Shown here piece by piece: positions 1-12,531 of a stretch of DNA of 64,000 bases. The notes beneath the pieces are model-generated. The model was given only the letters and a program-made list of their open reading frames with translations. It made no database searches and was not told where the DNA came from. Within the stretch, counting starts at the first letter, position 1. Every line of letters begins with the position of its first letter. The stretch comes from Eutreptiella sp. 'Long Island Sound 2002' (lineage: Eukaryota > Euglenozoa > Euglenophyceae > Eutreptiales > Eutreptiaceae), in assembly GCA_964036045.1 (NCBI GenBank), contig OZ038378.1, positions 18,981,348-19,045,347 of the forward strand, in the 5' to 3' direction. A program made the position numbers and the translations under genes.

Positions 1-32
1 CACTTTACACGGGCCTTACACCACTTTACACG
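1..32 (+). repeat. Partial B block at the left edge
   Basis: This is the last one and a half 21-bp units of a B block cut by the window edge, ending in the standard ACACGGATCC entry into the first A block. It matches the end of the B block at 4539-5231, as expected if the 5,199-bp duplication extends left of the window. Confidence 0.9.
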
Positions 33-700
33 GATCCATAGAGTGATCCATAGAGTGATCCATAGAGTGATCCATAGAGTGATCCATAGAGTGATCCATA
101 GAGTGATCCATGGAGTGATCCGTAGAGTGATCCATAGAGTGATCCATAGAGTGATCCATAGAGTGATCCATAGAGTGATCCATAGGGTGATCCATAGAGT
201 GATCCATAGAGTGCTCCATGGAGTGATCCATAGAGTGATCCATAGAGTGATCCATAGAGTGATCCATAGAGTGATCCATAGAGTGATCAATAGAGTGATC
301 CATAGAGTGATCCATAGAGTGATCCATAGAGTGATCCATAGAGTGATCCATAGAGTGATCCATAGAGTGATCCATGGGTTGATCCATAGCGTGATCCATG
401 GAGTGATCAATAGAGTGATCCATAGAGTGATCCATAGAGTGATCCATAGAGTGATCCATACAGTGATCCGGCCTTACACCACTTTACACGGGCCTTACAC
501 CACTTTACACGGGCCTTACACCGCTTTACACGGGCCTTACACCACTTTACACGGGCCTTACACCACTTTACACGGGCCTTACACCACTTTGCACGGGCCT
601 TACACCACTTTGCACGGGCCTTACACCACTTTACACGGGTCTTGCACCACTTTACACGGGCCTTAAACTACTTTACACGGGCCTTACACCACTTTACACG
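33..700 (+). repeat. Satellite cycle 1: A 36 units + B 11 units (S)
   Basis: A block 33-469, B block 470-700. The A block carries an extra GATCAAT unit near 286 besides the usual one near 408, and an ATAGGG unit near 183. The B block ends with the CTTAAACTAC variant. Cycle 7 has the same set of markers. Confidence 0.93.
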
Positions 701-1878
701 GATCCATAGAGTGATCCGTAGAGTGATCCATAGAGTGATCCATAGAGTGATCCATGGAGTGATCCATGGAGTGATCCGTAGAGTGATCCATAGAGTGATC
801 CATAGAGTGATCCATAGAGTGATCCATAGAGTGATCCATAGAGTGCTCCATGGAGTGATCCATAGAGTGATCCATAGAGTGATCCATAGAGTGATCCATA
901 GAGTGATCCATAGAGTGATCCATAGAGTGATCCATAGAGTGATCCATAGAGTGATCCATAGAGTGATCCATGGAGTGATCCGTAGAGTGATCCATAGAGT
1001 GATCCATAGAGTGATCCATAGAGTGATCCATAGAGTGATCCATGGGTTGATCCATAGCGTGATCCATGGAGTGATCCATAGAGTGATCCATAGAGTGATC
1101 CATAGACTGATCCATAGAGTGAACCATGGAGTGATCCATAGAGGGATCCATAGAGTGATCCATAGAGTGATCCATACAGTGATCCGGCCTTACACCACTT
1201 TACACGGGCCTTACACCACTTTACACGGGCCTTACACCGCTTTACACGGGCCTTACACCACTTTACACGGGCCTTACACCACTTTAAACGGGCCTTACAC
1301 CACTTTACACGGGCCTTACACCACCTTACACGGGCCTTACACCACTTTACAAGCGCCTTACACCACTTTACACGGGCCTTACACCACTTTACACTGGCCC
1401 TACACCACTTTACACGGGCCTTACACCACTTTACACGGGCCTTACACCACTTTACACGGCCCTTACACCACTTTACACGGGCCTTACACCACTTTACACG
1501 GGCCTTAAACCACTTTACACGGGCCTTACACCACTTTACACGGGCCTTACACCACTTTACAGGGCCCTTACACCATTTTACACGTGCCTTACACCACTTT
1601 ACACGGGCCTGACACCACTGTACACGGACCTTACACCACTTTACACGGGCCTTACACCACTTTACACGGGCCTTACACCACTTTACACGGGCCTTACACC
1701 ACTTTACACGGGCCTTACACCACTTTACACGGGCCTGACACCACTTTACACGGACCTTACACCACTTTACACCGGCCTTACACCACTTTACACGGGCCTT
1801 ACACCACTTTACACGGGCCTTACACCATTTTACACGGGCCTTAAACCACTTTACACGGGCCTTACACCAGTTTACAAG
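701..1878 (+). repeat. Satellite cycle 2: A 40 units + B 33 units (Q)
   Basis: A block 701-1185 with GTAG in its second unit, GAACCATGG near 1122 and a GAGGGATCC unit near 1143. B block 1186-1878 is type Q (ACAAGCGCC, CACTGGCC, CACGTGCC, CACTGTAC) and ends ACCAGTTTACAAGG, giving the AAGGATCC form of the entry into the next A block. Confidence 0.93.
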
Positions 1879-2570
1879 GATCCATAGAGTGATCCATAGA
1901 GTGATCCATAGAGTGATCCATAGAGTGATCCATAGAGTGATCCATAGAGTGATCCATAGAGTGATCCATAGAGTGATCCATGGAGTGATCCGTAGAGTGA
2001 TCCATAGAGTGATCCATAGAGTGATCCATAGAGTGATCCATAGAGTGATCCATAGAGTGATCCATAGAGTGATCCATAGAGTGCTCCATGGAGTGATCCA
2101 TAGAGTGATCCATAGAGTGATCCATAGAGTGATCCATAGAATGATCCATAGAGTGATCCATAGAGTGATCCATAGAGTGATCCATAGAGTGATCCATGGG
2201 TTGATCCATAGCGTGATCCATGGAGTGATCAATAGAGTGATCCATAGAGTGATCCATAGACTGATCCATGGAGTGATCCATAGAGTGATCCATGGAGTGA
2301 TCCATAGAGTGATCCATAGAGTGATCCATACAGTGATCCGGCCTTACACCACTTTACACGGGCCTTACACCACTTTACACGGGCCTTACACCGCTTTACA
2401 CGGGCCTTACACCACTTTACACGGGCCTTACACCACTTTACACGGGCCTTACACCACTTTACACGGGCCTTACACCACTTTGCACGGGCCTTACACCACT
2501 TTACACGGGTCTTGCACCACTTTACACGGGCCTTAAACCACTTTACACGTGCCTTACACCACTTTACACG
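1879..2570 (+). repeat. Satellite cycle 3: A 38 units + B 11 units (S)
   Basis: A block 1879-2339, entered through AAGGATCC and carrying the AGAATGATCC marker. B block 2340-2570 ends with CTTAAACCAC and an ACACGTGCC unit. Confidence 0.93.
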
Positions 2571-3661
2571 GATCCATAGAGTGATCCATAGAGTGATCCA
2601 TAGAGTGATCCATAGAGTGATCCATAGAGTGATCCATAGAGTGATCCATGTAGTGATCCGTAGAGTGATCCATAGAGTGATCCATAGAGTGATCCATAGA
2701 GTGATCCATAGAGTGATCCATAGAGTGATCCATAGAGTGATCCATAGAGTGCTCCATGGAGTGATCCATAGAGTGATCCATAGAGTGATCCATAGAGTGA
2801 TCCATAGAGTGATCCATAGAGTGATCCATAGAGTGATCCATAGAGTGATCCATAGAGTGATCCATAGAGTGATCCATAGAGTGATCCATGGGTTGATCCA
2901 TAGCGTGATCCATGGAGTGATCAATAGAGTGATCCATGGAGTGATCCATAGAGTGATCCATGGAGTGATCCATAGAGTGATCCATGGAGTGATCCATAGA
3001 GTGATCCATAGAGTGATCCATACAGTGATCCGGCCTTACACCACTTTACACGGGCCTTACACCACTTTACACGGGCCTTATACCGCTTTACACGGGCCTT
3101 ACACCACTTTACACGGGCCTTACACCACTTTACACGGGCCTTACACCGCTTTACACGGGCCTTACACCACTTTGCACGGGCCTTCCCCCACTTTACACGG
3201 GCCTTACACCACTTTACACGCGCCTTACACCACTTTACACGGGCCTTGCACCACTTTACACGGGCCTTACACCACTTTACACGGGCCTTACACCATTTTA
3301 CACGGGCCTTACACCACTTTACACGGACCTTACACCACTTTACACCTGCCTTACACCACTTTACACGGGCCTTGCACCACTTTACAGGGGCCTTCCGCCA
3401 CTTTACACGGGCCTTACACCACTTTACACGGGCCTTACACCACTTTACACGGGCCTTACACCACTTTACACGGACCTTACACCACTTCACACGGGCCTTA
3501 CACCACTTTACACGGGCCTGACACCACTTTACACGGACCTTACACCACTTTACACGGGCCTTGCACCACTTTACACGGGCCTTCCGCCACTTTACACGGG
3601 CCTTACACCACTTTACACGGGCCTTAAACCACTTTACACGGGCCTTACACCCCTTTACACG
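2571..3661 (+). repeat. Satellite cycle 4: A 38 units + B 30 units (P)
   Basis: A block 2571-3031 with a private CATGTAG unit near 2649. B block 3032-3661 is type P. It has a doublet change, ACCTGCC at 3346-3347, that is absent from its partner in cycle 10, and it ends ACCCCTTTACACGG. Confidence 0.93.
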
Positions 3662-4089
3662 GATCCATAGAGTGATCCATAGAGTGATCCATAGAGTGAT
3701 CCATAGAGTGATCCATAGAGTGATCCATAGAGTGATCCATGGAGTGATCCGTAGAGTGATCCATAGGGTGATCCATAGACTGATCCATGGAGTGATCCAT
3801 AGAGTGATCCATGGAGTGATCCATAGTGTGATCCATAGAGTGATCCATACAGTGATCCGGCCTTACACCACTTTACACGGGCCTTACACCACTTTACACG
3901 GGCCTTACACCGCTTTACACGGGCCTTACACCACTTTACACGGGCCTTACACCACTTTACACGGGCCTTACACCACTTTACACGGGCCTTACACCACTTT
4001 GCACGGGCCTTACACCACTTTACACGGGTCTTGCACCACTTTACACGGGCCTTAAACCACTTTACACGGGCCTTACACCACTTTACACG
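3662..4089 (+). repeat. Satellite cycle 5: A 16 units (deleted) + B 11 units (S)
   Basis: A block 3662-3858 is one of the shortest complete A blocks. It has the entry, the GGAG/GTAG pair and the exit markers, but lacks the central GTGCTCC, GGGTTGATCC, AGCG and GATCAAT units. Compared with cycle 11, its positional partner in the 5,199-bp duplication, it is 264 bp (22 units) shorter. B block 3859-4089. Confidence 0.92.
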
Positions 4090-5231
4090 GATCCATAGAG
4101 TGATCCATAGAGTGATCCATAGAGTGATCCATAGAGTGATCCATAGAGTGATCCATAGAGTGATCCATGGAGTGATCCGTAGAGTGATCCATAGAGTGAT
4201 CCATAGAGTGATCCATAGAGTGATCCATAGAGTGATCCATAGAGTGATCCATAGAGTGATCCATAGAGTGCTCCATAGAGTGATCCATAGAGTGATCCAT
4301 AGAGTGATCCATAGAGTGATCCATAGAGTGATCCATAGAGTGATCCATAGAGTGATCCATAGAATGATCCATAGAGTGATCCATAGAGTGATCCAGAGAG
4401 TGATCCATAGAGTGATCCATGGGTTGATCCATAGCGTGATCCATGGAGTGATCAATAGAGTGATCCATAGACTGATCCATGGAGTGATCCATAGAGTGAT
4501 CCATAGAGTGATCCATAGAGTGATCCATACAGTGATCCGGCCTTACACCACTTTACACGGGCCTTACACCACTTTACACGGGCCTTACACCGCTTTACAC
4601 GGGCCTTACACCACTTTACACGGGCCTTACACCACTTTACACGGGCCTTACACCACTTTACACGGGCCGTACACGACTTTGCACGGGCCTTCCCCCACTT
4701 TACACGGGCCTTACACCACTTTACACGCGCCTTACACCACTTTACACGGGCCTTGCACCACTTTACACGGGCCTTACACCACTTTACACGGGCCTTACAC
4801 CATTTTACACGGGCCTTACACCACTTTACACGGACCTTACACCACTTTACACGGGCCTTACACCACTTTACACGGGCCTTGCACCACTTTACAGGGGCCT
4901 TCCGCCACTTTACACGGGCCTTACACCACTTTACAAGGGCCTTACACCACTTTACACGGGCCTTACACCACTTTACACGGACCTTACACCACTTTACACG
5001 GGCCTTACACCACTTTACACGGGCCTGACACCACTTTACACGGACCTTACACCACTTTACACGGGCCTTGCACCACTTTACACGGGCCTTCCGCCACTTT
5101 ACACGGGCCTTACACCACTTTACACCGGCCTTACACCACTTTACACGGGCCTTACACCACTTTACACGGGCCTTGCACCACTTTACACGGGCCTTAAACC
5201 ACTTTACACGGGCCTTACACCACTTTACACG
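4090..5231 (+). repeat. Satellite cycle 6: A 37 units + B 33 units (P)
   Basis: A block 4090-4538. GTGCTCC is followed by ATAG rather than the usual ATGG, and there is a CAGAGAG unit near 4394. B block 4539-5231 is a full type P block with CTTCCCCCAC, CGCGCC, CCATTTTAC, CTTCCGCC, GCCTGAC and ACCGGCC in that order. Confidence 0.93.
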
Positions 5232-5899
5232 GATCCATAGAGTGATCCATAGAGTGATCCATAGAGTGATCCATAGAGTGATCCATAGAGTGATCCATAG
5301 AGTGATCCATGGAGTGATCCGTAGAGTGATCCATAGAGTGATCCATAGAGTGATCCATAGAGTGATCCATAGAGTGATCCATAGGGTGATCCATAGAGTG
5401 ATCCATAGAGTGCTCCATGGAGTGATCCATAGAGTGATCCATAGAGTGATCCATAGAGTGATCCATAGAGTGATCCATAGAGTGATCAATAGAGTGATCC
5501 ATAGAGTGATCCATAGAGTGATCCATAGAGTGATCCATAGAGTGATCCATAGAGTGATCCATAGAGTGATCCATGGGTTGATCCATAGCGTGATCCATGG
5601 AGTGATCAATAGAGTGATCCATAGAGTGATCCATAGAGTGATCCATAGAGTGATCCATACAGTGATCCGGCCTTACACCACTTTACACGGGCCTTACACC
5701 ACTTTACACGGGCCTTACACCGCTTTACACGGGCCTTACACCACTTTACACGGGCCTTACACCACTTTACACGGGCCTTACACCACTTTGCACGGGCCTT
5801 ACACCACTTTGCACGGGCCTTACACCACTTTACACGCGTCTTGCACCACTTTACACGGGCCTTAAACTACTTTACACGGGCCTTACACCACTTTACACG
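5232..5899 (+). repeat. Satellite cycle 7: A 36 units + B 11 units (S)
   Basis: A block 5232-5668, B block 5669-5899. This is the 5,199-bp-shifted copy of cycle 1. The one base difference I see is C at 5837, where cycle 1 has G at 638. Confidence 0.93.
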
Positions 5900-7077
5900 G
5901 ATCCATAGAGTGATCCGTAGAGTGATCCATAGAGTGATCCATAGAGTGATCCATGGAGTGATCCATGGAGTGATCGGTAGAGTGATCCATAGAGTGATCC
6001 ATAGAGTGATCCATAGAGTGATCCATAGAGTGATCCATAGAGTGCTCCATGGAGTGATCCATAGAGTGATCCATAGAGTGATCCATAGAGTGATCCATAG
6101 AGTGATCCATAGAGTGATCCATAGAGTGATCCATAGAGTGATCCATAGAGTGATCCATAGAGTGATCCATGGAGTGATCCGTAGAGTGATCCATAGAGTG
6201 ATCCATAGAGTGATCCATAGAGTGATCCATAGAGTGATCCATGGGTTGATCCATAGCGTGATCCATGGAGTGATCCATAGAGTGATCCATAGAGTGATCC
6301 ATAGACTGATCCATAGAGTGAACCATGGAGTGATCCATAGAGGGATCCATAGAGTGATCCATAGAGTGATCCATACAGTGATCCGGCCTTACACCACTTT
6401 ACACGGGCCTTACACCACTTTACACGGGCCTTACACCGCTTTACACGGGCCTTACACCACTTTACACGGGCCTTACACCACTTTAAACGGGCCTTACACC
6501 ACTTTACACGGGCCTTACACCACCTTACACGGGCCTTACACCACTTTACAAGCGCCTTACACCACTTTACACGGGCCTTACACCACTTTACACTGGCCCT
6601 ACACCACTTTACACGGGCCTTACACCACTTTACACGGGCCTTACACCACTTTACACGGCCCTTACACCACTTTACACGGGCCTTACACCACTTTACACGG
6701 GCCTTAAACCACTTTACACGGGCCTTACACCACTTTACACGGGCCTTACACCACTTTACAGGGCCCTTACACCATTTTACACGTGCCTTACACCACTTTA
6801 CACGGGCCTGACACCACTGTACACGGACCTTACACCACTTTACACGGGCCTTACACCACTTTACACGGGCCTTACACCACTTTACACGGGCCTTACACCA
6901 CTTTACACGGGCCTTACACCACTTTACACGGGCCTGACACCACTTTACACGGACCTTACACCACTTTACACCGGCCTTACACCACTTTACACGGGCCTTA
7001 CACCACTTTACACGGGCCTTACACCATTTTACACGGGCCTTAAACCACTTTACACGGGCCTTACACCAGTTTACAAG
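5900..7077 (+). repeat. Satellite cycle 8: A 40 units + B 33 units (Q)
   Basis: A block 5900-6384, B block 6385-7077. Copy of cycle 2 at 5,199 bp. The visible difference is G at 5976 in place of C at 777. Confidence 0.93.
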
Positions 7078-7769
7078 GATCCATAGAGTGATCCATAGAG
7101 TGATCCATAGAGTGATCCATAGAGTGATCCATAGAGTGATCCATAGAGTGATCCATAGAGTGATCCATAGAGTGATCCATGGAGTGATCCGTAGAGTGAT
7201 CCATAGAGTGATCCATAGAGTGATCCATAGAGTGATCCATAGAGTGATCCATAGAGTGATCCATAGAGTGATCCATAGAGTGCTCCATGGAGTGATCCAT
7301 AGAGTGATCCATAGAGTGATCCATAGAGTGATCCATAGAATGATCCATAGAGTGATCCATAGAGTGATCCATGGAGTGATCCATAGAGTGATCCATGGGT
7401 TGATCCATAGCGTGATCCATGGAGTGATCAATAGAGTGATCCATAGAGTGATCCATAGACTGATCCATGGAGTGATCCATAGAGTGATCCATGGAGTGAT
7501 CCATAGAGTGATCCATAGAGTGATCCATACAGTGATCCGGCCTTACACCACTTTACACGGGCCTTACACCACTTTACACGGGCCTTACACCGCTTTACAC
7601 GGGCCTTACACCACTTTACACGGGCCTTACACCACTTTACACGGGCCTTACACCACTTTACACGGGCCTTACACCACTTTGCACGGGCCGTACACCACTT
7701 TACACGGGTCTTGCACCACTTTACACGGGCCTTAAACCACTTTACACGTGCCTTACACCACTTTACACG
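7078..7769 (+). repeat. Satellite cycle 9: A 38 units + B 11 units (S)
   Basis: A block 7078-7538, B block 7539-7769. Copy of cycle 3 at 5,199 bp, differing at 7373 (G for A) and 7690 (G for T). Confidence 0.93.
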
Positions 7770-8860
7770 GATCCATAGAGTGATCCATAGAGTGATCCAT
7801 AGAGTGATCCATAGAGTGATCCATAGAGTGATCCATAGAGTGATCCATGTAGTGATCCGTAGAGTGATCCATAGAGTGATCCATAGAGTGATCCATAGAG
7901 TGATCCATAGAGTGATCCATAGAGTGATCCATAGAGTGATCCATAGAGTGCTCCATGGAGTGATCCATAGAGTGATCCATAGAGTGATCCATAGAGTGAT
8001 CCATAGAGTGATCCATAGAGTGATCCATAGAGTGATCCATAGAGTGATCCATAGAGTGATCCATAGAGTGATCCATAGAGTGATCCATGGGTTGATCCAT
8101 AGCGTGATCCATGGAGTGATCAATAGAGTGATCCATGGAGTGATCCATAGAGTGATCCATGGAGTGATCCATAGAGTGATCCATGGAGTGATCCATAGAG
8201 TGATCCATAGAGTGATCCATACAGTGATCCGGCCTTACACCACTTTACACGGGCCTTACACCACTTTACACGGGCCTTATACCGCTTTACACGGGCCTTA
8301 CACCACTTTACACGGGCCTTACACCACTTTACACGGGCCTTACACCGCTTTACACGGGCCTTACACCACTTTGCACGGGCCTTCCCCCACTTTACACGGG
8401 CCTTACACCACTTTACACGCGCCTTACACCACTTTACACGGGCCTTGCACCACTTTACACGGGCCTTACACCACTTTACACGGGCCTTACACCATTTTAC
8501 ACGGGCCTTACACCACTTTACACGGACCTTACACCACTTTACACGGGCCTTACACCACTTTACACGGGCCTTGCACCACTTTACAGGGGCCTTCCGCCAC
8601 TTTACACGGGCCTTACACCACTTTACACGGGCCTTACACCACTTTACACGGGCCTTACACCACTTTACACGGACCTTACACCACTTCACACGGGCCTTAC
8701 ACCACTTTACACGGGCCTGACACCACTTTACACGGACCTTACACCACTTTACACGGGCCTTGCACCACTTTACACGGGCCTTCCGCCACTTTACACGGGC
8801 CTTACACCACTTTACACGGGCCTTAAACCACTTTACACGGGCCTTACACCCCTTTACACG
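7770..8860 (+). repeat. Satellite cycle 10: A 38 units + B 30 units (P)
   Basis: A block 7770-8230, with the same CATGTAG unit as cycle 4. B block 8231-8860. Copy of cycle 4 at 5,199 bp, with the ordinary GG at 8545-8546. Confidence 0.93.
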
Positions 8861-9552
8861 GATCCATAGAGTGATCCATAGAGTGATCCATAGAGTGATC
8901 CATAGAGTGATCCATAGAGTGATCCATAGAGTGATCCATGGAGTGATCCGTAGAGTGATCCATAGAGTGATCCATAGAGTGATCCATAGAGTGATCCTTA
9001 GAGTGATCCATAGGGTGATCCATAGAGTGATCCATAGAGTGCTCCATGGAGTGATCCATAGAGTGATCCATAGAGTGATCCATAGAGTGATCCATAGAGT
9101 GATCCATAGAGTGATCCATAGAGTGATCCATAGAGTGATCCATAGAGTGATCCATAGAGTGATCCATAGAGTGATCCATGGGTTGATCCATAGCGTGATC
9201 CATGGAGTGATCAATAGAGTGATCCATAGAGTGATCCATAGACCCATCCATGGAGTGATCCATATAGTGATCCATGGAGTGGTCCATAGACTGATCCATA
9301 GAGTGATCCATACAGTGATCCGGCCTTACACCACTTTACACGGGCCTTACACCACTTTACACGGGCCTTACACCGCTTTACACGGGCCTTACACCACTTT
9401 ACACGGGCCTTACACCACTTTACACGGGCCTTACACCACTTTACACGGGCCTTACACCACTTTGCACGGGCCTTACACCACTTTACACGGGTCTTGCACC
9501 ACTTTACACGGGCCTTAAACTACTTTACACGGGCCTTACACCACTTTACACG
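8861..9552 (+). repeat. Satellite cycle 11: A 38 units + B 11 units (S)
   Basis: A block 8861-9321 keeps the full central marker set missing from cycle 5 and has private changes (GATCCTTAG near 8995, AGACCCATCC near 9241, CATATAG near 9263). B block 9322-9552 ends CTTAAACTAC. From here the sequence resembles cycles 1-2 rather than 5-6, so the 5,199-bp alignment breaks here. Confidence 0.92.
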
Positions 9553-10646
9553 GATCCATAGAGTGATCCGTAGAGTGATCCATAGAGTGATCCATAGAGT
9601 GATCCATAGAGTGATCCATGGAGTGATCCGTAGAGTGATCCATAGAGTGATCCATAGAGTGATCCATAGAGTGATCCATAGAGTGATCCATAGAGTGCTC
9701 CATGGAGTGATCCATAGAGTGATCCATAGAGTGATCCATAGAGTGATGCATAGAGTGATCCATAGAGTGATCCATAGAGTGATCCATAGAGTGATCCATA
9801 GAGTGATCCATGGGTTGATCCATAGCGTGATCCATGGAGTGATCAATAGAGTGATCCATAGAGTGATCCATAGAGTGATCCATGGAGTGATCCATAGAGT
9901 GAACCATGGAGTGATCCATAGAGGGATCCATAGAGTGATCCATACAGTGATCCGGCCTTACACCACTTTACACGGGCCTTACACCACTTTACACGGGCCT
10001 TACACCGCTTTACACGGGCCTTACACCACTTTACACGGGCCTTACACCACTTTACACGGGCCTTACACCACTTTACACGGGCCTTACACCACTTTACACG
10101 GGCCTTACACCACTTTACAAGCGCCTTACACCACTTTACACGGGCCTTACACCACTTTACACTGGCCTTACACCACTTTACACGGGCCTTACACCACTTT
10201 ACACGGGCCTTACACCACTTTACACGGCCCTTACACCACTTTGCACGGGCCTTACACCACTTTACACGGGCCTTAAACCACTTTACACGGGCCTTACACC
10301 ACTTTACACGGGCCTTACACCACTTTACAGGGCCCTTACACCATTTTACACGTGCCTTACACCACTTTACACGGGCCTGACACCACTGTACACGGACCTT
10401 ACACCACTTTACACGGGCCTTACACCACTTTACACGGGCCTTACACCACTTTACACGGGCCTTACACCACTTTACACGGGCCTTACACCACTTTACACGG
10501 GCCTGACACCACTTTACACGGACCTTACACCACTTTACACCGGCCTTACACCACTTTACACGGGCCTTACACCACTTTACACGGGCCTTACACCATTTTA
10601 CACGGGCCTTAAACCACTTTACACGGGCCTTACACCAGTTTACAAG
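9553..10646 (+). repeat. Satellite cycle 12: A 33 units + B 33 units (Q)
   Basis: A block 9553-9953 with second-unit GTAG, GAACCATGG and GAGGGATCC markers. B block 9954-10646 is type Q and ends ACCAGTTTACAAGG like cycles 2 and 8. Confidence 0.92.
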
Positions 10647-11572
10647 GATCCATAGAGTGATCCATAGAGTGATCCATAGAGTGATCCATAGAGTGATCCA
10701 TAGAGTGATCCATAGAGTGATCCATAGAGTGATCCATAGAGTGATCCATGGAGTGATCCGTAGAGTGATCCATAGAGTGATCCATAGAGTGATCCATAGA
10801 GTGATCCATAGAGTGATCCATAGAGTGATCCATAGAGTGCTCCATGGAGTGATCCATAGAGTGATCCATAGAGTGATCCATAGAGTGATCCATAGAATGA
10901 TCCATAGAGTGATCCATAGAGTGATCCATAGAGTGATCCATAGAGTGATCCATAGAGTGATCCATAGAGTGATCCATAGAGTGATCCATGGGTTGATCCA
11001 TAGCGTGATCCATGGAGTGATCAATAGAGTGATCCATAGAGTGATCCATAGACTGATCCATGGAGTGATCCATAGAGTGAACCATGGAGTGATCCATAGA
11101 GTGATCCATAGAGTGATCCATACAGTGATCCAGCCTTACACCACTTTACACGGGCCTTACACCACTTTACACGGGCCTTACACCGCTTTACACGGGCCTT
11201 ACACCACTTTACACGGGCCTTACACCACTTTACACGGGCCTTACACCACTTTACACGGGCCTTACACCACTTTACACGCGCCTTACACCACTTTACACGG
11301 GCCTTGCACCACTTTACACGGGCCTTACACCACTTTACACGGGCCTTACACCATTTTACACCGGCCTTACACCACTTTACACGGACCTTACACCACTTTA
11401 CACGGGCCTTACACCACTTTACACGGGCCTTGCACCACTTTACACGGGCCTTCCGCCACTTTACACGGGCCTTACACCACTTTACACGGGCCTTACACCA
11501 CTTTACACGGGCCTTAAACCACTTTACACGGGCCTTAAACCACTTTACACGGGCCTTACACCACTTTACAAG
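10647..11572 (+). repeat. Satellite cycle 13: A 40 units + B 21 units (P-like)
   Basis: A block 10647-11131 is entered by AAGGATCC and leaves through a mutated exit, GATCCAGCC at 11127-11135. B block 11132-11572 lacks the CCCCC unit, has CGCGCC, ACCGGCC and CTTCCGCC, shows CTTAAACCAC twice in succession, and ends ACAAGG. Confidence 0.91.
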
Positions 11573-12531
11573 GATCCATAGAGTGATCCATAGAGTGATC
11601 CGTAGAGTGATCCATAGAGTGATCCATAGAGTGATCCATAGAGTGATCCATAGAGTGATCCATAGAGTGATCCATGGAGTGATCCGTAGAGTGATCCATA
11701 GAGTGATCCATAGAGTGATCCATAGAGTGATCCATAGAGTGATCCATAGAGTGATCCATAGAGTGATCCATAGAGTGCTCCATGGAGTGATCCATAGAGT
11801 GATCCATAGAGTGATCCATAGAGTGATCCATAGAATGATGCATAGAGTGATCCATAGAGTGATCCATAGAGTGATCCATAGAGTGATCCATAGAGTGATC
11901 CATAGAGTGATCCATAGAGTGATCCATGGGTTGATCCATAGCGTGATCCATGGAGTGATCAATAGAGTGATCCATAGAGTGATCCATAGACTGATCCATG
12001 GAGTGATCCATAGAGTGAACCATGGAGTGATCCATAGAGTGATCCATAGAGTGATCCATACAGTGATCCGGCCTTACACCACTTTACACGGGCCTTACAC
12101 CACTTTACACGGGCCTTACACCACTTTACACGGGCCTTACACCACTTTACACGGGCCTTACACCACTTTACACGGGCCTTACACCACTTTACACGGGCCT
12201 TACACCACTTTGCACGGGCCTTCCCCCACTTTACACGGGCCTTACACCACTTTACACGCGCCTTACACCACTTTAGACGGGCCTTGCACCACTTTACACG
12301 GGCCTTACACCACTTTACACGGGCCTTACACCATTTTACACGGGCCTTACACCACTTTACACGGACCTTACACCACTTTACACGGGCCTTACACCACTTT
12401 ACACGGGCCTTGCACCACTTTACACGGGCCTTCCGCCACTTTACACGGGCCTTACACCACTTTACAAGGGCCTTACACCACTTTACACGGGCCTTAAACC
12501 ACTTTACACGGGCCTTACACCACTTTACACG
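11573..12531 (+). repeat. Satellite cycle 14: A 41 units + B 22 units (P)
   Basis: A block 11573-12069 with GTAG in its third unit and an AGAATGATGCATAG marker near 11832. B block 12070-12531 carries a TTTAGACGGG unit and lacks the usual third-unit ACCGC. Confidence 0.92.

Larger units (their letters stand above)
33..8860. repeat. 5,199-bp tandem segmental duplication (cycles 1-4 copied as 7-10)
   Basis: Positions 1-3661 and 5200-8860 align without a gap at a constant offset of 5,199 bp, block for block. By eye I find six base differences: 638/5837, 777/5976, 2174/7373, 2491/7690, and the doublet 3346-3347/8545-8546. The alignment breaks in cycles 5 and 11, where 22 units differ. Cycles 5-6 (3662-5231) complete the repeated segment. 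This is a single recent large duplication of an already complex array. Confidence 0.9.

Noticed and set aside
16-459. Long open frames on both strands, e.g. the minus-strand MDHS repeat frame at 16-459 and many similar ones
   Set aside because: Both unit lengths are multiples of 3, so A is open in all three minus frames and one plus frame, and B in all three plus frames and one minus frame. The frames overlap each other on both strands, have no non-repetitive domain, and start and stop at block joints or point variants. Histidine-rich or antifreeze-like readings would be invention.
33-469. Hairpin or terminator made by GATC palindromes in A (for example GGATC ... GATCC around each entry joint)
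   Set aside because: The possible stems are only 4-5 bp, recur everywhere because of the repeat, and have no T tract or transcript context.
470-700. CRISPR-like pattern of short direct repeats
   Set aside because: The 21-bp units are contiguous with no unique spacers, and neither array type nor neighbours suggest Cas genes. This is plain tandem satellite.
470-700. Resemblance of the B reverse complement (GTGGTGT core) to the long 21-25 bp telomeric repeats of some budding yeasts
   Set aside because: Only a short GT-rich core is similar. The array is far too long and too interrupted by A blocks for a telomere, and no chromosome end is seen. A comparison with known telomere repeats would be needed to revive the idea.
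694-2232. A 512-codon minus-strand open frame crossing A-B-A blocks
   Set aside because: It only shows that the open minus frames of A and B happen to join in phase at the block boundaries. The same happens wherever block lengths keep the phase, and it is broken by the 13-mer or by one-base deletions with no compensating change.
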